A program made the position numbers and the translations under genes. Shown here in pieces: positions 43,051 through 55,112 of a stretch of DNA of 64,000 nt (positions are counted from its first letter, which is position 1; every line of letters begins with the position of its first letter). Source of the stretch: Nocardioides sp. SYSU D00065 (GTDB taxonomy: Bacteria; Actinomycetota; Actinomycetes; Propionibacteriales; Nocardioidaceae). Below the pieces are notes generated by a model that was given only the letters and a program-made list of their open reading frames with translations, was not told the DNA's origin and made no database searches. Where the stretch lies: positions 62,001-126,000 of the forward strand of contig NZ_JAFMSX010000001.1 of the NCBI RefSeq assembly GCF_017916425.1, written 5' to 3'.

Positions 43051-43985
<935 letters not shown>

Positions 43986-43989
<4 letters not shown>

Positions 43990-44780
43990 GCGCCTCCGGA
44001 CCTCGCACGTTCACCCCCGCACCCGGGGCGGCGCCACTCGCGCGGATGGTGCTCGCCCAGTCGCGCATGGAGGCGCGGCTGATGCTGCGCAACGGTGAGC
44101 AGCTGCTGCTCGCCATCGTGATCCCCGTGATCGTGCTGGTCGGCGGCGTGGCCGCCGCGGGACGGATCGGGCTCGACCTCGACGGCCACCGTGCCGTCGA
44201 CGTGCTCACGCCCGGGGTGCTGGCGCTGGCGGTGATGTCGACGGCCTTCACCTCCGTCGCGATCGCCACGGGGTTCGAGCGTCGCTACGGCGTCATCAAG
44301 CTGCTCGGCTCGTCCCCGCTACCGCGCCACGGCCTGCTGCTCGGCAAGATCCTGGCACTGCTCAACGTCGTCGCGCTGCAGCTCGTCGTGCTGGTGGTCG
44401 TCGGGTTGGCGCTCGGCTGGGAGCCGACCCTCGCCCACCCGCTCCGGTCGCTCGTAGGGGCCGTGCTCGCGGTCGGTCTCGGTACGGCGGCCTTCGCCGC
44501 GCTGGGTCTGTTCGTCGCCGGAGCGCTGAGGGCAGAGGCCACGCTGGCGCTCGCCAACCTCGTCTACCTGCTGCTCATGGCCGGCGGCGGGGTCGTGCTG
44601 CCGACGGACACCTACGGCACCGCGTCCGCGTTGATCCAGTGGCTACCGTCGGGGGCGCTGGGCGAGGCCATGCGGTCGGCGCTCGTGGACGCCGTCGTCG
44701 ACGGTCGCTCGCTGCTCGTGCTCGCTGCCTGGGCCGCGATCGGCACGGCACTCACGGCTCGAACCTTCAGGTGGGAATGA
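43986..44780 (+). CDS. ABC exporter permease
   Basis: 264 residues with about six membrane spans: LLLAIVIPVIVLVGGVAA and a conserved RRYGVIKLLGSSPLPRHGLLLGKILALL coupling-loop region. GTG overlaps the ATPase stop (GTGA), and its own stop overlaps the ctaA start. The three-gene order ATPase-permease-ctaA is common near actinobacterial heme A synthase, which favours a respiratory-assembly role, but this is inferred. Confidence 0.87.
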
Positions 44781-45706
44781 TGCGGACCCTGCTCGACCGA
44801 CTGGCGCGCTACCTCTGGCCGCTCGCGGTGGCCAACCTCGTCGCGAACATCGGCATCGTGGTCACGGGCGCCGCCGTTCGGCTGACCGGCTCCGGGCTCG
44901 GCTGCCCGACGTGGCCGCGCTGCACCGACGCGTCGTACGTCGCGCACGGCGAGCTCGGCATGCACGGCGCCATCGAGTTCGGCAACCGGCTGCTGACGTT
45001 CGTGCTGTCCGCGGTCGCCGTCCTGTGCTTCCTCGCCGCGCTCGGCGCGCGGCACCGCCGGGCGACGCGACTGTCGCTCGTGATCGGCCTCGGCATCCCG
45101 CTGCAGGCGGTCATCGGCGGCATCACCGTGCTCACGGACCTGAACCCGTGGATCGTCGCGGGGCACTTCCTGCTGTCGATGGCGATCATCATGGTGTGCG
45201 TCGCGCTCGTCGACGAGCTGCGCAGCCCCGAGCGCGGACCCGCGCCGCCGCTGCCTCGCGCGCTGGCGTGGGCGACGCTCCTGGCCGGGTGGGTGGTCCT
45301 CTACCTCGGCACGGTGGTCACGGGCGCCGGGCCGCACGCCGGCGACACCGAGTCCCCGCGCAACGGCCTCGACCCGGCAGCGGTCTCCCAGGTACACGCG
45401 GTCTCGGTCTACGTGCTGGTCGCGCTCACCGTCGCGCTGCTCGTGGTGGCACGACGCGTCGGCCTCGGGTGGCTGTCGCGGGTGACCGGTCTGGTCCTGC
45501 TCATCGAGCTGCTGCAGGGCGTCCTCGGCTGGGTGCAGTACGCCTTGGACCTGCCGGTCGGACTGGTGGCGCTGCACATGCTCGGAGCCGCCCTGCTCGC
45601 GGCCGGGTTGGCACGGATCGCGCTGGCGGTGCTGCCTCACCGGGCGGACCGCGAGGCGAGCCCCGGCGGCGAGCCGCAGCCCCACGCTGCGACCCGCCTG
45701 ACCTGA
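44777..45706 (+). CDS. ctaA: Heme A synthase (COX15/CtaA)
   Basis: A 309-residue, eight-helix membrane enzyme that oxidises heme O to heme A for cytochrome aa3 oxidase. GAAVRLTGSGLGCPTWPRC is the classic first loop, and the heme-binding His residues fall in MHGAIEFGNR, VAGHFLLSM, VHAVSVYV and ALHMLGA. The ATG at 44777 overlaps the permease stop; ATG 44780 is equally plausible. It works downstream of ctaB, coded at 47402. Confidence 0.93.
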   Translation: MMRTLLDRLARYLWPLAVANLVANIGIVVTGAAVRLTGSGLGCPTWPRCTDASYVAHGELGMHGAIEFGNRLLTFVLSAVAVLCFLAALGARHRRATRLSLVIGLGIPLQAVIGGITVLTDLNPWIVAGHFLLSMAIIMVCVALVDELRSPERGPAPPLPRALAWATLLAGWVVLYLGTVVTGAGPHAGDTESPRNGLDPAAVSQVHAVSVYVLVALTVALLVVARRVGLGWLSRVTGLVLLIELLQGVLGWVQYALDLPVGLVALHMLGAALLAAGLARIALAVLPHRADREASPGGEPQPHAATRLT

Positions 45707-45714
45707 GCCCTCCC

Positions 45715-45736
45715 AGGCTTGTGTGACTGCGAGCCT
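45715..45736. terminator. Weak hairpin between convergent ctaA and sortase-like genes
   Basis: AGGCTTG (45715-45721) pairs with CGAGCCT (45730-45736) with one G.U pair and an 8-nt loop, in the 28-nt gap between convergent stops. Confidence 0.35.
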
Positions 45737-46223
45737 AACCCGCGACCTTGCGCGCGAACACCACCGTGCGCTTGGAGTAGTCGTCTGCCTTGCACGCCAC
45801 GAGCACGATGCGCGCCGGGCCGGCGACCGAGTACAGCGAACCCATCGGCCGCCGCGCGGGCCAGAACTCCCGGCGCGTGACCTCGAACCGGCAGCCGCCG
45901 ACCCGCACGAGGTCACCGCGCCGCAGCTGACCCCACCGGTCGGCGACCCCGTTGCCCGCGCGCCACGCGTGCCCGGCGTAGAGGGTGCTGCCGGTCGGGT
46001 CGCACGGCGGGTCGCCCTGCGACCACGTGTAGACGGCGCCACGCAGCTGGCCGCCCACCGCCAGTGTGTCGTTGCGGGCCGGGACCTTGATCACGACGGC
46101 GTCGGTGCCCGTCCTGGCGATCCGGAGCCGGTCAGGGGCGGCGTGCGCCGCACCCTGACCGACGAGCCCCGTCGCGCACACCGTGACGAGCACGGCGAGG
46201 CGGGCGAGAGCGGTGCGCGGCAT
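45735..46223 (-). CDS. Sortase-like (class F/E) transpeptidase with N-terminal signal sequence
   Basis: 162 residues. Catalytic candidates are His85 in YAGHAW, Cys144 in IVLVACKAD and Arg152 in YSKRTVVFA, the order and spacing of class E/F sortases, though ACK replaces the usual TC. Residues 1-28 are a hydrophobic leader (LARLAVLVTVCATGLVG) ending in AAHA-AP, which looks cleavable, unlike the usual uncleaved anchor. ATG overlaps the substrate-like gene stop (TGATG). Its likely substrate is the protein encoded directly upstream. Confidence 0.78.
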   Translation of the reverse strand: MPRTALARLAVLVTVCATGLVGQGAAHAAPDRLRIARTGTDAVVIKVPARNDTLAVGGQLRGAVYTWSQGDPPCDPTGSTLYAGHAWRAGNGVADRWGQLRRGDLVRVGGCRFEVTRREFWPARRPMGSLYSVAGPARIVLVACKADDYSKRTVVFARKVAG

Positions 46224-47254
46224 CAGCTGCCGGTGTCGGGCGCGACCTCGGGGGCCTTGGCGCACGGCCGGGTGCTGAAGGTCATCCGCCAGACCTGCTT
46301 GCCCCGCAGCGCGTAGCCGGCGTCGGCCGCCTCGGCGCGAACGGTCACCGAGCGGTGCCGGGCCTTGAGCCAGACCCCCTGCTCGAGCACCTTGCCCCGC
46401 GACGTGTAGACCACGCCGGAGCGCTTGGCGACCTTGAACAGGTCGCTGCGGGTGCCGCACTTGTCGATCTTGCGCGCCTGGGCCCGCACGACCTGTGCCT
46501 GCGCGGGCAGCACCTCGGGCGTCTGCACCACGGGAGGCGTCTGGACGACCGGGGGCGTGACGACCGGGGGCTGCACGGGCGGGGGCTCGACGGGCGGCGT
46601 CGGGCACGGCTGGTTGCTGTCGACGGGCGCCGGATAGGTCACGCTCGTCTGGCCGTTGGTGAACTGGTGGCCCGGGTTGGCGGTGACGGTCAGGCTCCCG
46701 TCCGAGTTGGTCGTCGAGGTCCACGGGCCGCTCGGCACGGTGCCGAAGTGCGCGTTGCCGGGGCCGCAGTCGTCGACGACCGGCACGGTCGGCGGCGCGA
46801 CCGTGGTCACCACGCAGTCGTCGGTGAAGTCCGCCACGGGGATGCTGCCCTTGTTGGTGGCCCTGTTGCCGTTGGCCCACCGACCCGACAGGACCAGCTC
46901 GAGCGCCGAGGTCGGCTTGGTGGTCACGGTCTCGGTGAAGGTGCGCGTCTGCCGCGCGGTGAGCTGCGTGCCGACCGGCACCACCGCGGGTCGGCTAGAC
47001 GCCGTGATCGTCTCGGTGATCCGCTCGCTGTTGGTCACCCGCCAGGTGACGGCCCAGCCACCACCGGTCTTGCACGTCACCGTCCCGGTGATGGTGTTGT
47101 GGTGGGCGCTGGCGGCCCCGGCGACGCCGACGACGGCGAACCCCACCGCCAGGACGAGCGTCACCACCCTCGACACCGCTCGGACGGACGGTCGGCGTCT
47201 TGCGACCCCACCGTCTCGTCGCTCGTCCAGTCCCACGCCTGGTGCTGCACCCAT
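46223..47254 (-). CDS. Secreted Pro/Thr-rich surface protein, candidate sortase substrate with truncated sorting signal
   Basis: 343 residues. An export signal (about 27-50, VVTLVLAVGFAVVGVAGAASA) precedes a beta-rich domain opening with HHNTITGTVTCKTGGGWAVTWRVTNS, a Thr-rich stretch, a low-complexity PPVEPPPVQPPVV segment (about 220-247), and a C-terminal domain ending RPCAKAPEVAPDTGS. PDTG resembles the LPxTG core, but no hydrophobic helix and charged tail follow. ATG preceded by GGAG. Coupled to the sortase-like gene by a 1-nt overlap. Confidence 0.75.
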   Translation of the reverse strand: MGAAPGVGLDERRDGGVARRRPSVRAVSRVVTLVLAVGFAVVGVAGAASAHHNTITGTVTCKTGGGWAVTWRVTNSERITETITASSRPAVVPVGTQLTARQTRTFTETVTTKPTSALELVLSGRWANGNRATNKGSIPVADFTDDCVVTTVAPPTVPVVDDCGPGNAHFGTVPSGPWTSTTNSDGSLTVTANPGHQFTNGQTSVTYPAPVDSNQPCPTPPVEPPPVQPPVVTPPVVQTPPVVQTPEVLPAQAQVVRAQARKIDKCGTRSDLFKVAKRSGVVYTSRGKVLEQGVWLKARHRSVTVRAEAADAGYALRGKQVWRMTFSTRPCAKAPEVAPDTGS

Positions 47255-47401
47255 TGCTCCTGCTCCCCATGCTCTTCTGGGGTCAGCCCAACGCCGCCCC
47301 CTCCGCTCGATTCAACGCGGGTTCGGAGGGCCGGACACGGGAGGGAACCTCAAGATCCCCTCTGGAATCTCTCATTCTCCGGAGACTTTCCGGCAGATGC
47401 G

Positions 47402-48376
47402 CTAGCGGCCGAGCAAGGGGTCGAGCGCAACTGCGACGAAAAGGAGGGACAGGTAAAGATTCGACGCATGGAACAGCCGCATCGGGTTGATGTCGGCCAG
47501 AGCGTCGGAGCCCCTGGCCCGCCGCCACATGCGGTGGGCCTCCACCAGGAAGACCACACCGAGGGCGGCGGCCGCGACCGGGTAGACCAGGCTGGTCCCG
47601 GCCACCGGCCACAGGAGCAGCGACGTCGCGACCATCACCCAGCTGTAGGCGACGACCTGTCGGCCGACCTCCGCGGCCGGCTTGACCACCGGCAGCATCG
47701 GCACGTCGACGTTGCGGTAGTCCTCGCGGTAGCGCAGGGCCAGCGCCCAGGTGTGCGGGGGCGTCCAGAAGAACACCACGAGGAAGAGCACCACCGGCGT
47801 CCACGCCAGCTCACCCGTGACCGCGGTCCAGCCGATCAGGGCGGGGAAGCAGCCGGCCAGGCCACCCCAGACGATGTTCTGGGTGGTGCGCCGCTTGAGC
47901 AGCATGGTGTAGACGAGCACGTAGAACGCGTTGGCCAGCACCGACAGGACCGCCGAGAGCCAGTTCACCCACAGCGCCAGGACCACCGTCGACAAGACCG
48001 CGAGGACGGTCGCGAACACGAGCGCCGAGACCGGCGAGACGATGTGACGCGGCAGGGCGCGGCGACGCGTACGTCGCATCTGCTCGTCGATGTCGCGGTC
48101 GTAGACGCAGTTGTAGGCCGACGCGGAGCCGGCCGACAGCGCGCCGCCGACCACCGTCGCGGCGACCCGGCCCAGTTCCGGGATGCCTCGCTCGGCGAAG
48201 AACATCACCGGGACCGTCGTCAGCAGCAGCAGCTCGATGACCCGCGGCTTGGTGAGTCCCACATAGGCCGCGACCACGTCGCGCCACGTGCTCTCCTCCG
48301 ACCCGGCCGGGGTCTCGGGCTCGCCGGGGGTCGGCTGCCGGTCGGACGCAGCAGCGTGCGGGCCGGCGTGGGACAC
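47402..48376 (-). CDS. ctaB: Protoheme IX farnesyltransferase (heme O synthase)
   Basis: A 324-residue UbiA-type membrane prenyltransferase with about nine spans. The signature AYNCVYDRDIDEQMRRTRRRALP is the first Asp-rich NxxxDxxxD motif; EDYRNVDVPMLPV is the second. It converts heme B to heme O, the substrate of CtaA. GTG start. It is divergent from tkt, an arrangement frequent in actinobacteria. The 147-nt gap to the next gene on the same strand is AT-richer and may hold a promoter for the surface-protein gene. Confidence 0.95.
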   Translation of the reverse strand: MSHAGPHAAASDRQPTPGEPETPAGSEESTWRDVVAAYVGLTKPRVIELLLLTTVPVMFFAERGIPELGRVAATVVGGALSAGSASAYNCVYDRDIDEQMRRTRRRALPRHIVSPVSALVFATVLAVLSTVVLALWVNWLSAVLSVLANAFYVLVYTMLLKRRTTQNIVWGGLAGCFPALIGWTAVTGELAWTPVVLFLVVFFWTPPHTWALALRYREDYRNVDVPMLPVVKPAAEVGRQVVAYSWVMVATSLLLWPVAGTSLVYPVAAAALGVVFLVEAHRMWRRARGSDALADINPMRLFHASNLYLSLLFVAVALDPLLGR

Positions 48377-48481
48377 GGTGGAACCTCGGGGACGGGGACG
48401 GATGGCACGCGCGCCGGTGGGAACCGGAGGACGTGGACGAGGGAGTTCGACGGCGTACGCAGCGACCCTCGGGCGGGGTCG

Positions 48482-48507
48482 AGTCTACTCGGCCGCGTCG
48501 GTAGGCT
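48482..48507. promoter_or_regulatory. Divergent -10 elements of ctaB and tkt
   Basis: Minus-strand TAGACT (48482-48487) and plus-strand TAGGCT (48502-48507) lie back to back in the 214-bp gap. The tkt leader would be about 80 nt and include a GAGAGGAA ribosome site. No convincing -35 is seen. Confidence 0.4.
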
Positions 48508-48590
48508 CGCAGTCGAGGCCTCCTCCACCGGCCCCACGGGCCTGTGATCCTGGCTGCACCCATGGCTGCACCCCATCGAGAGGAACTGCG

Positions 48591-50708
48591 TTGACCGAGA
48601 AGTCCGCCCTGCCCCCCGCCCTTGAGTGGGACGACGTCGACCAGCGCGCGGTGGACACCGCCCGGGTCCTGGCGATGGATGCGGTGCAGAAGGTCGGCAA
48701 CGGCCACCCGGGCACGGCCATGAGCCTGGCGCCGGCGGCCTACCTGTTGTTCCAGAAGGTGATGCGGCACAACCCCGCCGACCCGCACTGGACCGGACGC
48801 GACCGCTTCGTCCTCTCCTGCGGCCACAGCTCGATCACCCTCTACACGCAGCTGTTCCTGGGCGGGTTCGGCCTCGAGGTCGACGACCTCCGCTCGCTGC
48901 GGACCTGGGGCAGCAAGACGCCGGGCCACCCCGAGCACGGCCACACCGCGGGGGTCGAGACGACCACCGGTCCGCTGGGCCAGGGCGTCGCCAACGCGGT
49001 CGGCATGGCGATGGCCGCCCGGCGCGAGCGCGGCATGCTCGACCCCTCGACGCCGGAAGAGGAGTCGCCGTTCACCCACCACGTCTACGCGATCTGCTCC
49101 GACGGTGACCTCGAGGAGGGCGTGAGCGCGGAGGCCTCCTCGATCGCGGGCACCCAGCAGCTCGGCAACCTCACGATGATCTACGACGCCAACCGGATCT
49201 CCATCGAGGGCGACACCGACGTCGCCTTCACCGAGGACGTGGGCGCGCGCTACGAGGCGTACGGCTGGCACGTCCAGACCGTCGACTGGACCAACGACGG
49301 CACCGACTACGTCGAGGACGTCCCGGCGCTCTACGACGCGGTCCGTACCGCCGAGGAGGTGCGCGACCGACCGAGCCTGATCGTCCTGCGCACCCTGATC
49401 GCGTGGCCGGCCCCCAACGCCCAGGGCACCGGCAAGTCCCACGGCTCGGCGCTGGGTGCCGAGGAGGTCGCGGTCACCAAGCAGATCCTCGGGTTCGACC
49501 CGGAGAAGCACTTCGAGGTCCCCGACGAGGTGCTCGCGCGCACCCGCTCCCTGGTGGAGCGCGGCAAGCAGGCGCAGGCCGCGTGGCAGGAGCGGTTCGA
49601 CGCCTGGCAGGCGTCCGCGCCGGCCGAGGTGCTGGAGGTCTTCACCCGCATGCAGACCCGGGCCCTGCCCGACGGCCTCGCCGACGCGCTCCCGAGGTTC
49701 GAGGCCGACGAGAAGGGCGTCGCGACCCGCAAGGCCTCCGGACAGGTCATCAACGCCGTGGCCGCCGTCATGCCGGAGCTGTGGGGCGGCTCGGCCGACC
49801 TGGCCGAGTCCAACAACACGACCATCGAGGGCGCGCCGTCCTTCATCCCCGAGAGCCGCTCCACCGACCAGTGGACCGGCGACCCGCTCGCCGGCCGGGT
49901 GCTGCACTTCGGCATCCGCGAGCACGGCATGGGCGGCATCCTCAACGGCATCGCGCTGCACGGCGGGACCCGCGTCTTCGGCGGCACGTTCCTCACCTTC
50001 AGCGACTACATGCGCGGCTCGGTCCGCCTCGCCGCGCTGATGGGGCTGCCGGTCACCTACGTGTGGACCCACGACTCCATCGGCCTCGGTGAGGACGGCC
50101 CGACTCACCAGCCGGTCGAGCACCTCGCCGCGTTGCGCGCCATCCCGGGCCTCGACGTCGTACGCCCGGCGGACGCCAACGAGACGGCGGCGGCCTGGCA
50201 CGCGATCCTCCAGCGCACCGACCACCCGGCCGGCATCGCCCTGACCCGTCAGAACGTGCCGGTCTTCCCGCGCGGCGAGCAGGGGTTCAGCGACACCTCC
50301 GAGGTGCACCGCGGCGCGTACGTGCTCCTCGACGTCGACGGCGGGGACCCCGACGTCATCTTGATGGGCACCGGCTCCGAGGTGCAGGTCGCCGTCGCCG
50401 CCCGCGAGCTTCTGGCTGCGGACGGCATCCGGGCCCGCGTCGTGTCGATGCCGTGCCTGGAGTGGTTCGAGGAGCAGGAGGACGCCTACAAGACGACGGT
50501 GCTGCCGCCGACGGTCAGGGCCCGGGTCTCGGTGGAGGCCGGCGTCAAGCAGGGTTGGCGCGAGTACGTCGGCGACCACGGCCGCATCGTCTCGATCGAC
50601 CACTACGGCGCCTCGGCCGACTTCGCGCGCATCTACGAGGAGTTCGGCATCACCGGCGAGGCCGTGGCCAACGCCGCCCGCGACAGCCTGCGGACGCTCA
50701 CCGACTGA
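48591..50708 (+). CDS. tkt: Transketolase
   Basis: A 705-residue TPP enzyme of the pentose phosphate pathway. [36 protein letters not shown], the TPP motif [19 protein letters not shown], and [22 protein letters not shown] are present and in order. Start is TTG 48591, with GAGAGGAA about 8 nt upstream. First gene of tkt-tal-pgi-zwf-opcA-pgl. Confidence 0.97.
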   Translation: MTEKSALPPALEWDDVDQRAVDTARVLAMDAVQKVGNGHPGTAMSLAPAAYLLFQKVMRHNPADPHWTGRDRFVLSCGHSSITLYTQLFLGGFGLEVDDLRSLRTWGSKTPGHPEHGHTAGVETTTGPLGQGVANAVGMAMAARRERGMLDPSTPEEESPFTHHVYAICSDGDLEEGVSAEASSIAGTQQLGNLTMIYDANRISIEGDTDVAFTEDVGARYEAYGWHVQTVDWTNDGTDYVEDVPALYDAVRTAEEVRDRPSLIVLRTLIAWPAPNAQGTGKSHGSALGAEEVAVTKQILGFDPEKHFEVPDEVLARTRSLVERGKQAQAAWQERFDAWQASAPAEVLEVFTRMQTRALPDGLADALPRFEADEKGVATRKASGQVINAVAAVMPELWGGSADLAESNNTTIEGAPSFIPESRSTDQWTGDPLAGRVLHFGIREHGMGGILNGIALHGGTRVFGGTFLTFSDYMRGSVRLAALMGLPVTYVWTHDSIGLGEDGPTHQPVEHLAALRAIPGLDVVRPADANETAAAWHAILQRTDHPAGIALTRQNVPVFPRGEQGFSDTSEVHRGAYVLLDVDGGDPDVILMGTGSEVQVAVAARELLAADGIRARVVSMPCLEWFEEQEDAYKTTVLPPTVRARVSVEAGVKQGWREYVGDHGRIVSIDHYGASADFARIYEEFGITGEAVANAARDSLRTLTD

Positions 50709-50761
50709 CGGCTGGCCCACACCGCCGGCCCGCCCTGCACACCGACCTCAGGAGACACCAC

Positions 50762-51877
50762 ATGAACGACCGCTTGAAGGCCCTGGCCGACGCCGGGGTG
50801 TCCATCTGGCTCGACGACCTGTCCCGCGAGCGCCTGGAGACCGGCAACCTCGCCGACGTGGTGCGCGACAAGAACGTCGTGGGCGTCACGTCCAACCCGG
50901 CGATCTTCCAGACGGCGCTGGCCGACGGCGAGCGCTACGACCCCCAGGTGCGCGAGCTCGCCGCGCAGGGTGCCGACGTCGACCGCGCCACGCTCGTCAT
51001 CACCACCGACGACGTGCGCGAGGCGTGCAAGGTCATGCGCCCCGTCTTCGACGCCACCGACGGCGTCGACGGACGCGTGTCCATCGAGGTCTCCCCCGGC
51101 TCCGCCCACGACACCGAGAAGACGGTGGCGGAGGCGGCCGAGCTGTACAAGACGGTCGGCGAGCCCAACGTGATGATCAAGATCCCCGGCACCAAGGAGG
51201 GCTGGCCGGCGATCACCGAGACGCTCGCCGCCGGGATCTCGGTCAACGTGACGCTGATCTTCGGTCTCGAGCAGTACCGCAACGTGATGGAGGCCTACGT
51301 CGCGGGGCTCGAGCAGGCCCGCGCCAACGGTCACGACCTGTCCACCATCCACTCCGTCGCCTCGTTCTTCGTCTCCCGCGTGGACTCCGAGATCGACAAG
51401 CGGCTCGAGGCGATGACCGAGGGCCCCGGCACCGACGCCGCGCTGCGGGGCAAGGCCGGTGTCGCCAACGCCCGGCTCGCCTTCAAGATGTACGAGGAGT
51501 TCTTCACCGGCGAGCGCTGGGAGGCGCTGGAGGCCGACGGCGCTCGCAAGCAGCGGCCGCTGTGGGCGTCGACGGGTGTGAAGAACCCCGACTACGACGA
51601 CACGATGTACGTCGTCGACCTGGTCGTGGAGGGCACCGTCAACACCATGCCCGAGAAGACCCTCGACGCCGTCGCCGACCACGGCGAGGTCCGCGGCGAC
51701 CGGGTCCGGCCGTTCTACGACGACGCCGCCGCGCACATGCAGGCGCTGGCCGACGCGGGCATCGACTACGACGACGTGATCGAGACGCTCCTCAAGGAGG
51801 GGGTCGACAAGTTCGTCGTCGCCTGGGACGAGCTGCAGACGACCCTGTCGGCGTCCCTCGAGGCCGCCCGGGCATGA
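50762..51877 (+). CDS. tal: Transaldolase
   Basis: A 371-residue enzyme transferring dihydroxyacetone units in the pentose phosphate pathway. The Schiff-base Lys is in [28 protein letters not shown] and [11 protein letters not shown] open the TIM barrel, and [16 protein letters not shown] is typical of the long actinobacterial form. ATG with AGGAGA upstream. It overlaps pgi by 4 nt. Confidence 0.97.
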   Translation: MNDRLKALADAGVSIWLDDLSRERLETGNLADVVRDKNVVGVTSNPAIFQTALADGERYDPQVRELAAQGADVDRATLVITTDDVREACKVMRPVFDATDGVDGRVSIEVSPGSAHDTEKTVAEAAELYKTVGEPNVMIKIPGTKEGWPAITETLAAGISVNVTLIFGLEQYRNVMEAYVAGLEQARANGHDLSTIHSVASFFVSRVDSEIDKRLEAMTEGPGTDAALRGKAGVANARLAFKMYEEFFTGERWEALEADGARKQRPLWASTGVKNPDYDDTMYVVDLVVEGTVNTMPEKTLDAVADHGEVRGDRVRPFYDDAAAHMQALADAGIDYDDVIETLLKEGVDKFVVAWDELQTTLSASLEAARA

Positions 51878-53538
51878 GCACGCCCCCGGTCGACCCGACG
51901 ACCACCCGGGCGTGGAGCCGCCTGACCGAGCTCGCCGACGGCTCCACGCCCGACCTGCGCAGCACGCTGACGCCGTCGTGGGTGGCCGAGCACACGCTGA
52001 CGCCCGCCGACCTCCACGTCGACCTGTCCAAGCACCTCGTCGACGCCGAGGTGGAGGCGGCGCTGCTCGCCCTCGCCGACGAGGTGGGGCTCATGGAGCG
52101 CCGGAACGCGATGTTCGCCGGGGAGCGCATCAACGTCACCGAGGACCGGGCGGTGCTGCACACCGCCCTCCGGCTGCCCGCCGGCGCCACGCTGACCGTC
52201 GACGGGGTGGACGTCGTCGCCGACGTGCACGAGGTGCTCCGACGGGCGTACGCCTTCGCCGAGCGCGTCCGCTCGGGCGAGTGGACCGGGGTCACCGGCA
52301 AGCGCATCGAGACCGTCGTCAACGTCGGCATCGGTGGCTCGGACCTCGGACCCGTCATGGCCTACGAGGCGCTCGAGCCCTACCGGCAAGACGGCCTGTC
52401 CTGCCGCTTCATCAGCAACATCGACCCGACCGACGCCGGGCAGAAGCTGGCCGGGCTCGATCCCGAGACCACGCTGTTCATCGTGTCCAGCAAGACCTTC
52501 GGGACGCTGGAGACCCTGACGAACGCGCGGCTGTGCAAGGCCTGGCTGCTCGACCGGCTGCCCGCGGGCAGCGACCCGGCCGCGGCGGTCGCCCAGCACT
52601 TCGTGGCCGTCTCGACGGCTCTCGACAAGGTCGCCGACTTCGGCATCGACCCCGACAACGCCTTCGGGTTCTGGGACTGGGTCGGCGGGCGCTACTCGGT
52701 GGACTCCGCGATCGGCCTGTCCCTGGTCGTGGCCGTCGGACCCGAGAGCTTCGCCGACATGCTGGCGGGCTTCCACGCGATGGACGAGCACTTCCGCACC
52801 GCGCCGCCCGAGGCCAACGTCCCGCTGCGGATGGGCCTGCTCAACGTCTGGTACGCCAACTTCCTCGGCGCCCACACGCACGCGGTGCTCCCCTACGCGC
52901 AGCTGCTGCACCGCTTCCCGGCGTACCTGCAGCAGCTCACCATGGAGTCCAACGGCAAGGGCGTGCGCTGGGACGGCGCAGCCGTCGGCTACGACACCGG
53001 CGAGGTGTTCTGGGGCGAGCCCGGCACCAACGGGCAGCACGCGTTCTACCAGCTCATCCACCAGGGCACCCGGCTCGTGCCGGCGGACTTCATCGCCTTC
53101 GCGCGGGCGGCGTACCCGCTGGTGGACAGCGTGGACGGGGAGGACGTCGACGTGCACGAGCTGCTGCTGGCCAACTTCCTCGCCCAGACCAAGGCGCTTG
53201 CCCTCGGCAGGACCGCCGACGAGGTGCGCGCCGAGGGGGTGCCCGAGGAGCTGGTCTCCGCGCGCACGTTCCCGGGCAACCGCCCCACCACCTCGATCAT
53301 GGCGCCCGCGCTCACCCCGGCGGTGCTGGGCCAGCTGATCGCGCTCTACGAGCACATCACCTTCGTGCAGGGCGCCGTGTGGGGCATCGACAGCTTCGAC
53401 CAGTGGGGCGTCGAGCTCGGCAAGCAGCTCGCGCAGGAGCTGCGCCCGGCCGTGGCCGGCGACCCCGAGGTGACCGCCCGGCAGGACCCCTCCACCCAGT
53501 CACTGATCGCCTACTACCAGGAGCACCGAGGCCGATGA
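51874..53538 (+). CDS. pgi: Glucose-6-phosphate isomerase
   Basis: A 554-residue sugar isomerase linking glycolysis to the pentose phosphate route. The signatures [37 protein letters not shown] and [12 protein letters not shown] (with active-site residues) are present, and the C-terminal [32 protein letters not shown] is typical. Coupled at both ends (ATGA with tal and with zwf). Confidence 0.97.
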   Translation: MSTPPVDPTTTRAWSRLTELADGSTPDLRSTLTPSWVAEHTLTPADLHVDLSKHLVDAEVEAALLALADEVGLMERRNAMFAGERINVTEDRAVLHTALRLPAGATLTVDGVDVVADVHEVLRRAYAFAERVRSGEWTGVTGKRIETVVNVGIGGSDLGPVMAYEALEPYRQDGLSCRFISNIDPTDAGQKLAGLDPETTLFIVSSKTFGTLETLTNARLCKAWLLDRLPAGSDPAAAVAQHFVAVSTALDKVADFGIDPDNAFGFWDWVGGRYSVDSAIGLSLVVAVGPESFADMLAGFHAMDEHFRTAPPEANVPLRMGLLNVWYANFLGAHTHAVLPYAQLLHRFPAYLQQLTMESNGKGVRWDGAAVGYDTGEVFWGEPGTNGQHAFYQLIHQGTRLVPADFIAFARAAYPLVDSVDGEDVDVHELLLANFLAQTKALALGRTADEVRAEGVPEELVSARTFPGNRPTTSIMAPALTPAVLGQLIALYEHITFVQGAVWGIDSFDQWGVELGKQLAQELRPAVAGDPEVTARQDPSTQSLIAYYQEHRGR

Positions 53539-55058
53539 GCGCCCCCAACCCCCTCCGCGACCCGCAGGACCGACGGCTGCCGCGCATCGCCGGCCCGTGC
53601 GGGATGGTGCTGTTCGGCGTGACGGGCGACCTGTCGCGCAAGAAGGTCATGCCGGCCATCTACGACCTGGCCAACCGCGGCCTGCTGCCGCCCGGGTTCA
53701 GCCTCGTCGGCTTCGCGCGCCGCGACTGGGAGGACCAGGACTTCGCCCAGATCGTCCACGACGCGGTCAAGGAGCACGCGCGTACGCCGTTCCGCGAGGA
53801 GGTCTGGAACCAGCTGTCGGAGGGCTTCCGCTTCGTGTCGGGCAACTTCGACGACGACGACGCCTTCGACCAGCTGCGCCGCACGGTCGAGGAGCTCGAC
53901 GCGCTGCGCGGCACCGGCGGCAACATGGCCTTCTACCTGGCGATCCCGCCGGCGTTCTTCGGCACCGTGGTCGGCCAGCTCAAGGAGCACGGTCTCGCCG
54001 ACCCCGGTCCCGAGCAGTGGCGGCGGGTGGTGGTGGAGAAGCCGTTCGGCCACGACCTCGAGTCCGCCCGCGAGCTCAACGAGACCCTCGCCGGCGTCTT
54101 CCCCTCCGGGTCGGTGTTCCGCATCGACCACTACCTGGGCAAGGAGACGGTGCAGAACATCCTGGCGATGCGGTTCGCCAACAACATGTTCGAGCCGATC
54201 TGGAACGCCAACTACGTCGACCACGTGCAGATCACGATGGCCGAGGACATCGGCATCGGTGGCCGCGCGGGCTACTACGACGGCATCGGCGCGGCGCGCG
54301 ACGTGATCCAGAACCACCTGCTGCAGCTGATGGCCCTGGTGGCGATGGAGGAGCCGGTCGCCTTCGACGCCGAGAGCCTGCGGCTGGAGAAGCAGAAGGT
54401 GCTCGCCTCCGCCAAGCTCCCCCCTCGTCTCGACACCACGACCGCCCGCGGGCAGTACCAGGCGGGCTGGGCCGGTGGCCAGAAGGTCATCGGCTTCACC
54501 GACGAGGAGGGCATCGCGAAGGACTCGGCCACCGAGACGTTCGCGGCGATCACCGTGCACGTCGAGACCCGGCGCTGGGCCGGCGTGCCGTTCTACCTGC
54601 GCACCGGCAAGCGGCTCGGTCGCCGCGTCACCGAGGTCGCGGTCGTCTTCAAGCGCGCCCCGCACCTGCCGTTCACCCAGACAGCCACCGAGGACCTCAC
54701 GCAGAACGCGCTGGTCATCCGGGTGCAGCCCGATGAGGGGATGACCATGCGGTTCGGCTCCAAGGTGCCCGGCACCGCGATGGAGATCCGCGACGTCAAC
54801 ATGGACTTCGCCTACGGCGGCTCGTTCACCGAGGCCAGCGCCGAGGCTTACGAGCGGCTGATCCTCGACGTCCTGCTGGGCGACCCCCCGCTGTTCCCGC
54901 GGCACGAGGAGGTCGAGCTGTCCTGGAAGCTGCTCGACCCCGTGATCGAGCACTGGGAGAAGGAGGGCCGGCCCGAACCCTACGAGTCCGGCACCTGGGG
55001 CCCGGCGTCGGCCGAGGCGATGCTCGCGCGCGACGGCCGCACCTGGCGGAGGCCCTGA
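53535..55058 (+). CDS. zwf: Glucose-6-phosphate 1-dehydrogenase
   Basis: A 507-residue NADP enzyme for the first step of the oxidative pentose phosphate pathway. [19 protein letters not shown] is the dinucleotide-binding loop, [21 protein letters not shown] the catalytic block, and [14 protein letters not shown] the substrate block. It overlaps pgi by 4 nt and is followed, after 54 nt, by opcA, its usual partner in actinobacteria. Confidence 0.97.
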   Translation: MSAPNPLRDPQDRRLPRIAGPCGMVLFGVTGDLSRKKVMPAIYDLANRGLLPPGFSLVGFARRDWEDQDFAQIVHDAVKEHARTPFREEVWNQLSEGFRFVSGNFDDDDAFDQLRRTVEELDALRGTGGNMAFYLAIPPAFFGTVVGQLKEHGLADPGPEQWRRVVVEKPFGHDLESARELNETLAGVFPSGSVFRIDHYLGKETVQNILAMRFANNMFEPIWNANYVDHVQITMAEDIGIGGRAGYYDGIGAARDVIQNHLLQLMALVAMEEPVAFDAESLRLEKQKVLASAKLPPRLDTTTARGQYQAGWAGGQKVIGFTDEEGIAKDSATETFAAITVHVETRRWAGVPFYLRTGKRLGRRVTEVAVVFKRAPHLPFTQTATEDLTQNALVIRVQPDEGMTMRFGSKVPGTAMEIRDVNMDFAYGGSFTEASAEAYERLILDVLLGDPPLFPRHEEVELSWKLLDPVIEHWEKEGRPEPYESGTWGPASAEAMLARDGRTWRRP

Positions 55059-55112
55059 CATGACGCATCCGACCGCCGTTCGCTCCGTTCCCGACCCCGA
55101 GGTGACCCTGCG

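Noticed and set aside
47811..50720. 969-codon minus-strand open frame across tkt and ctaB
   Set aside because: It is antisense to transketolase and only a frame shadow; the real ctaB uses another frame.
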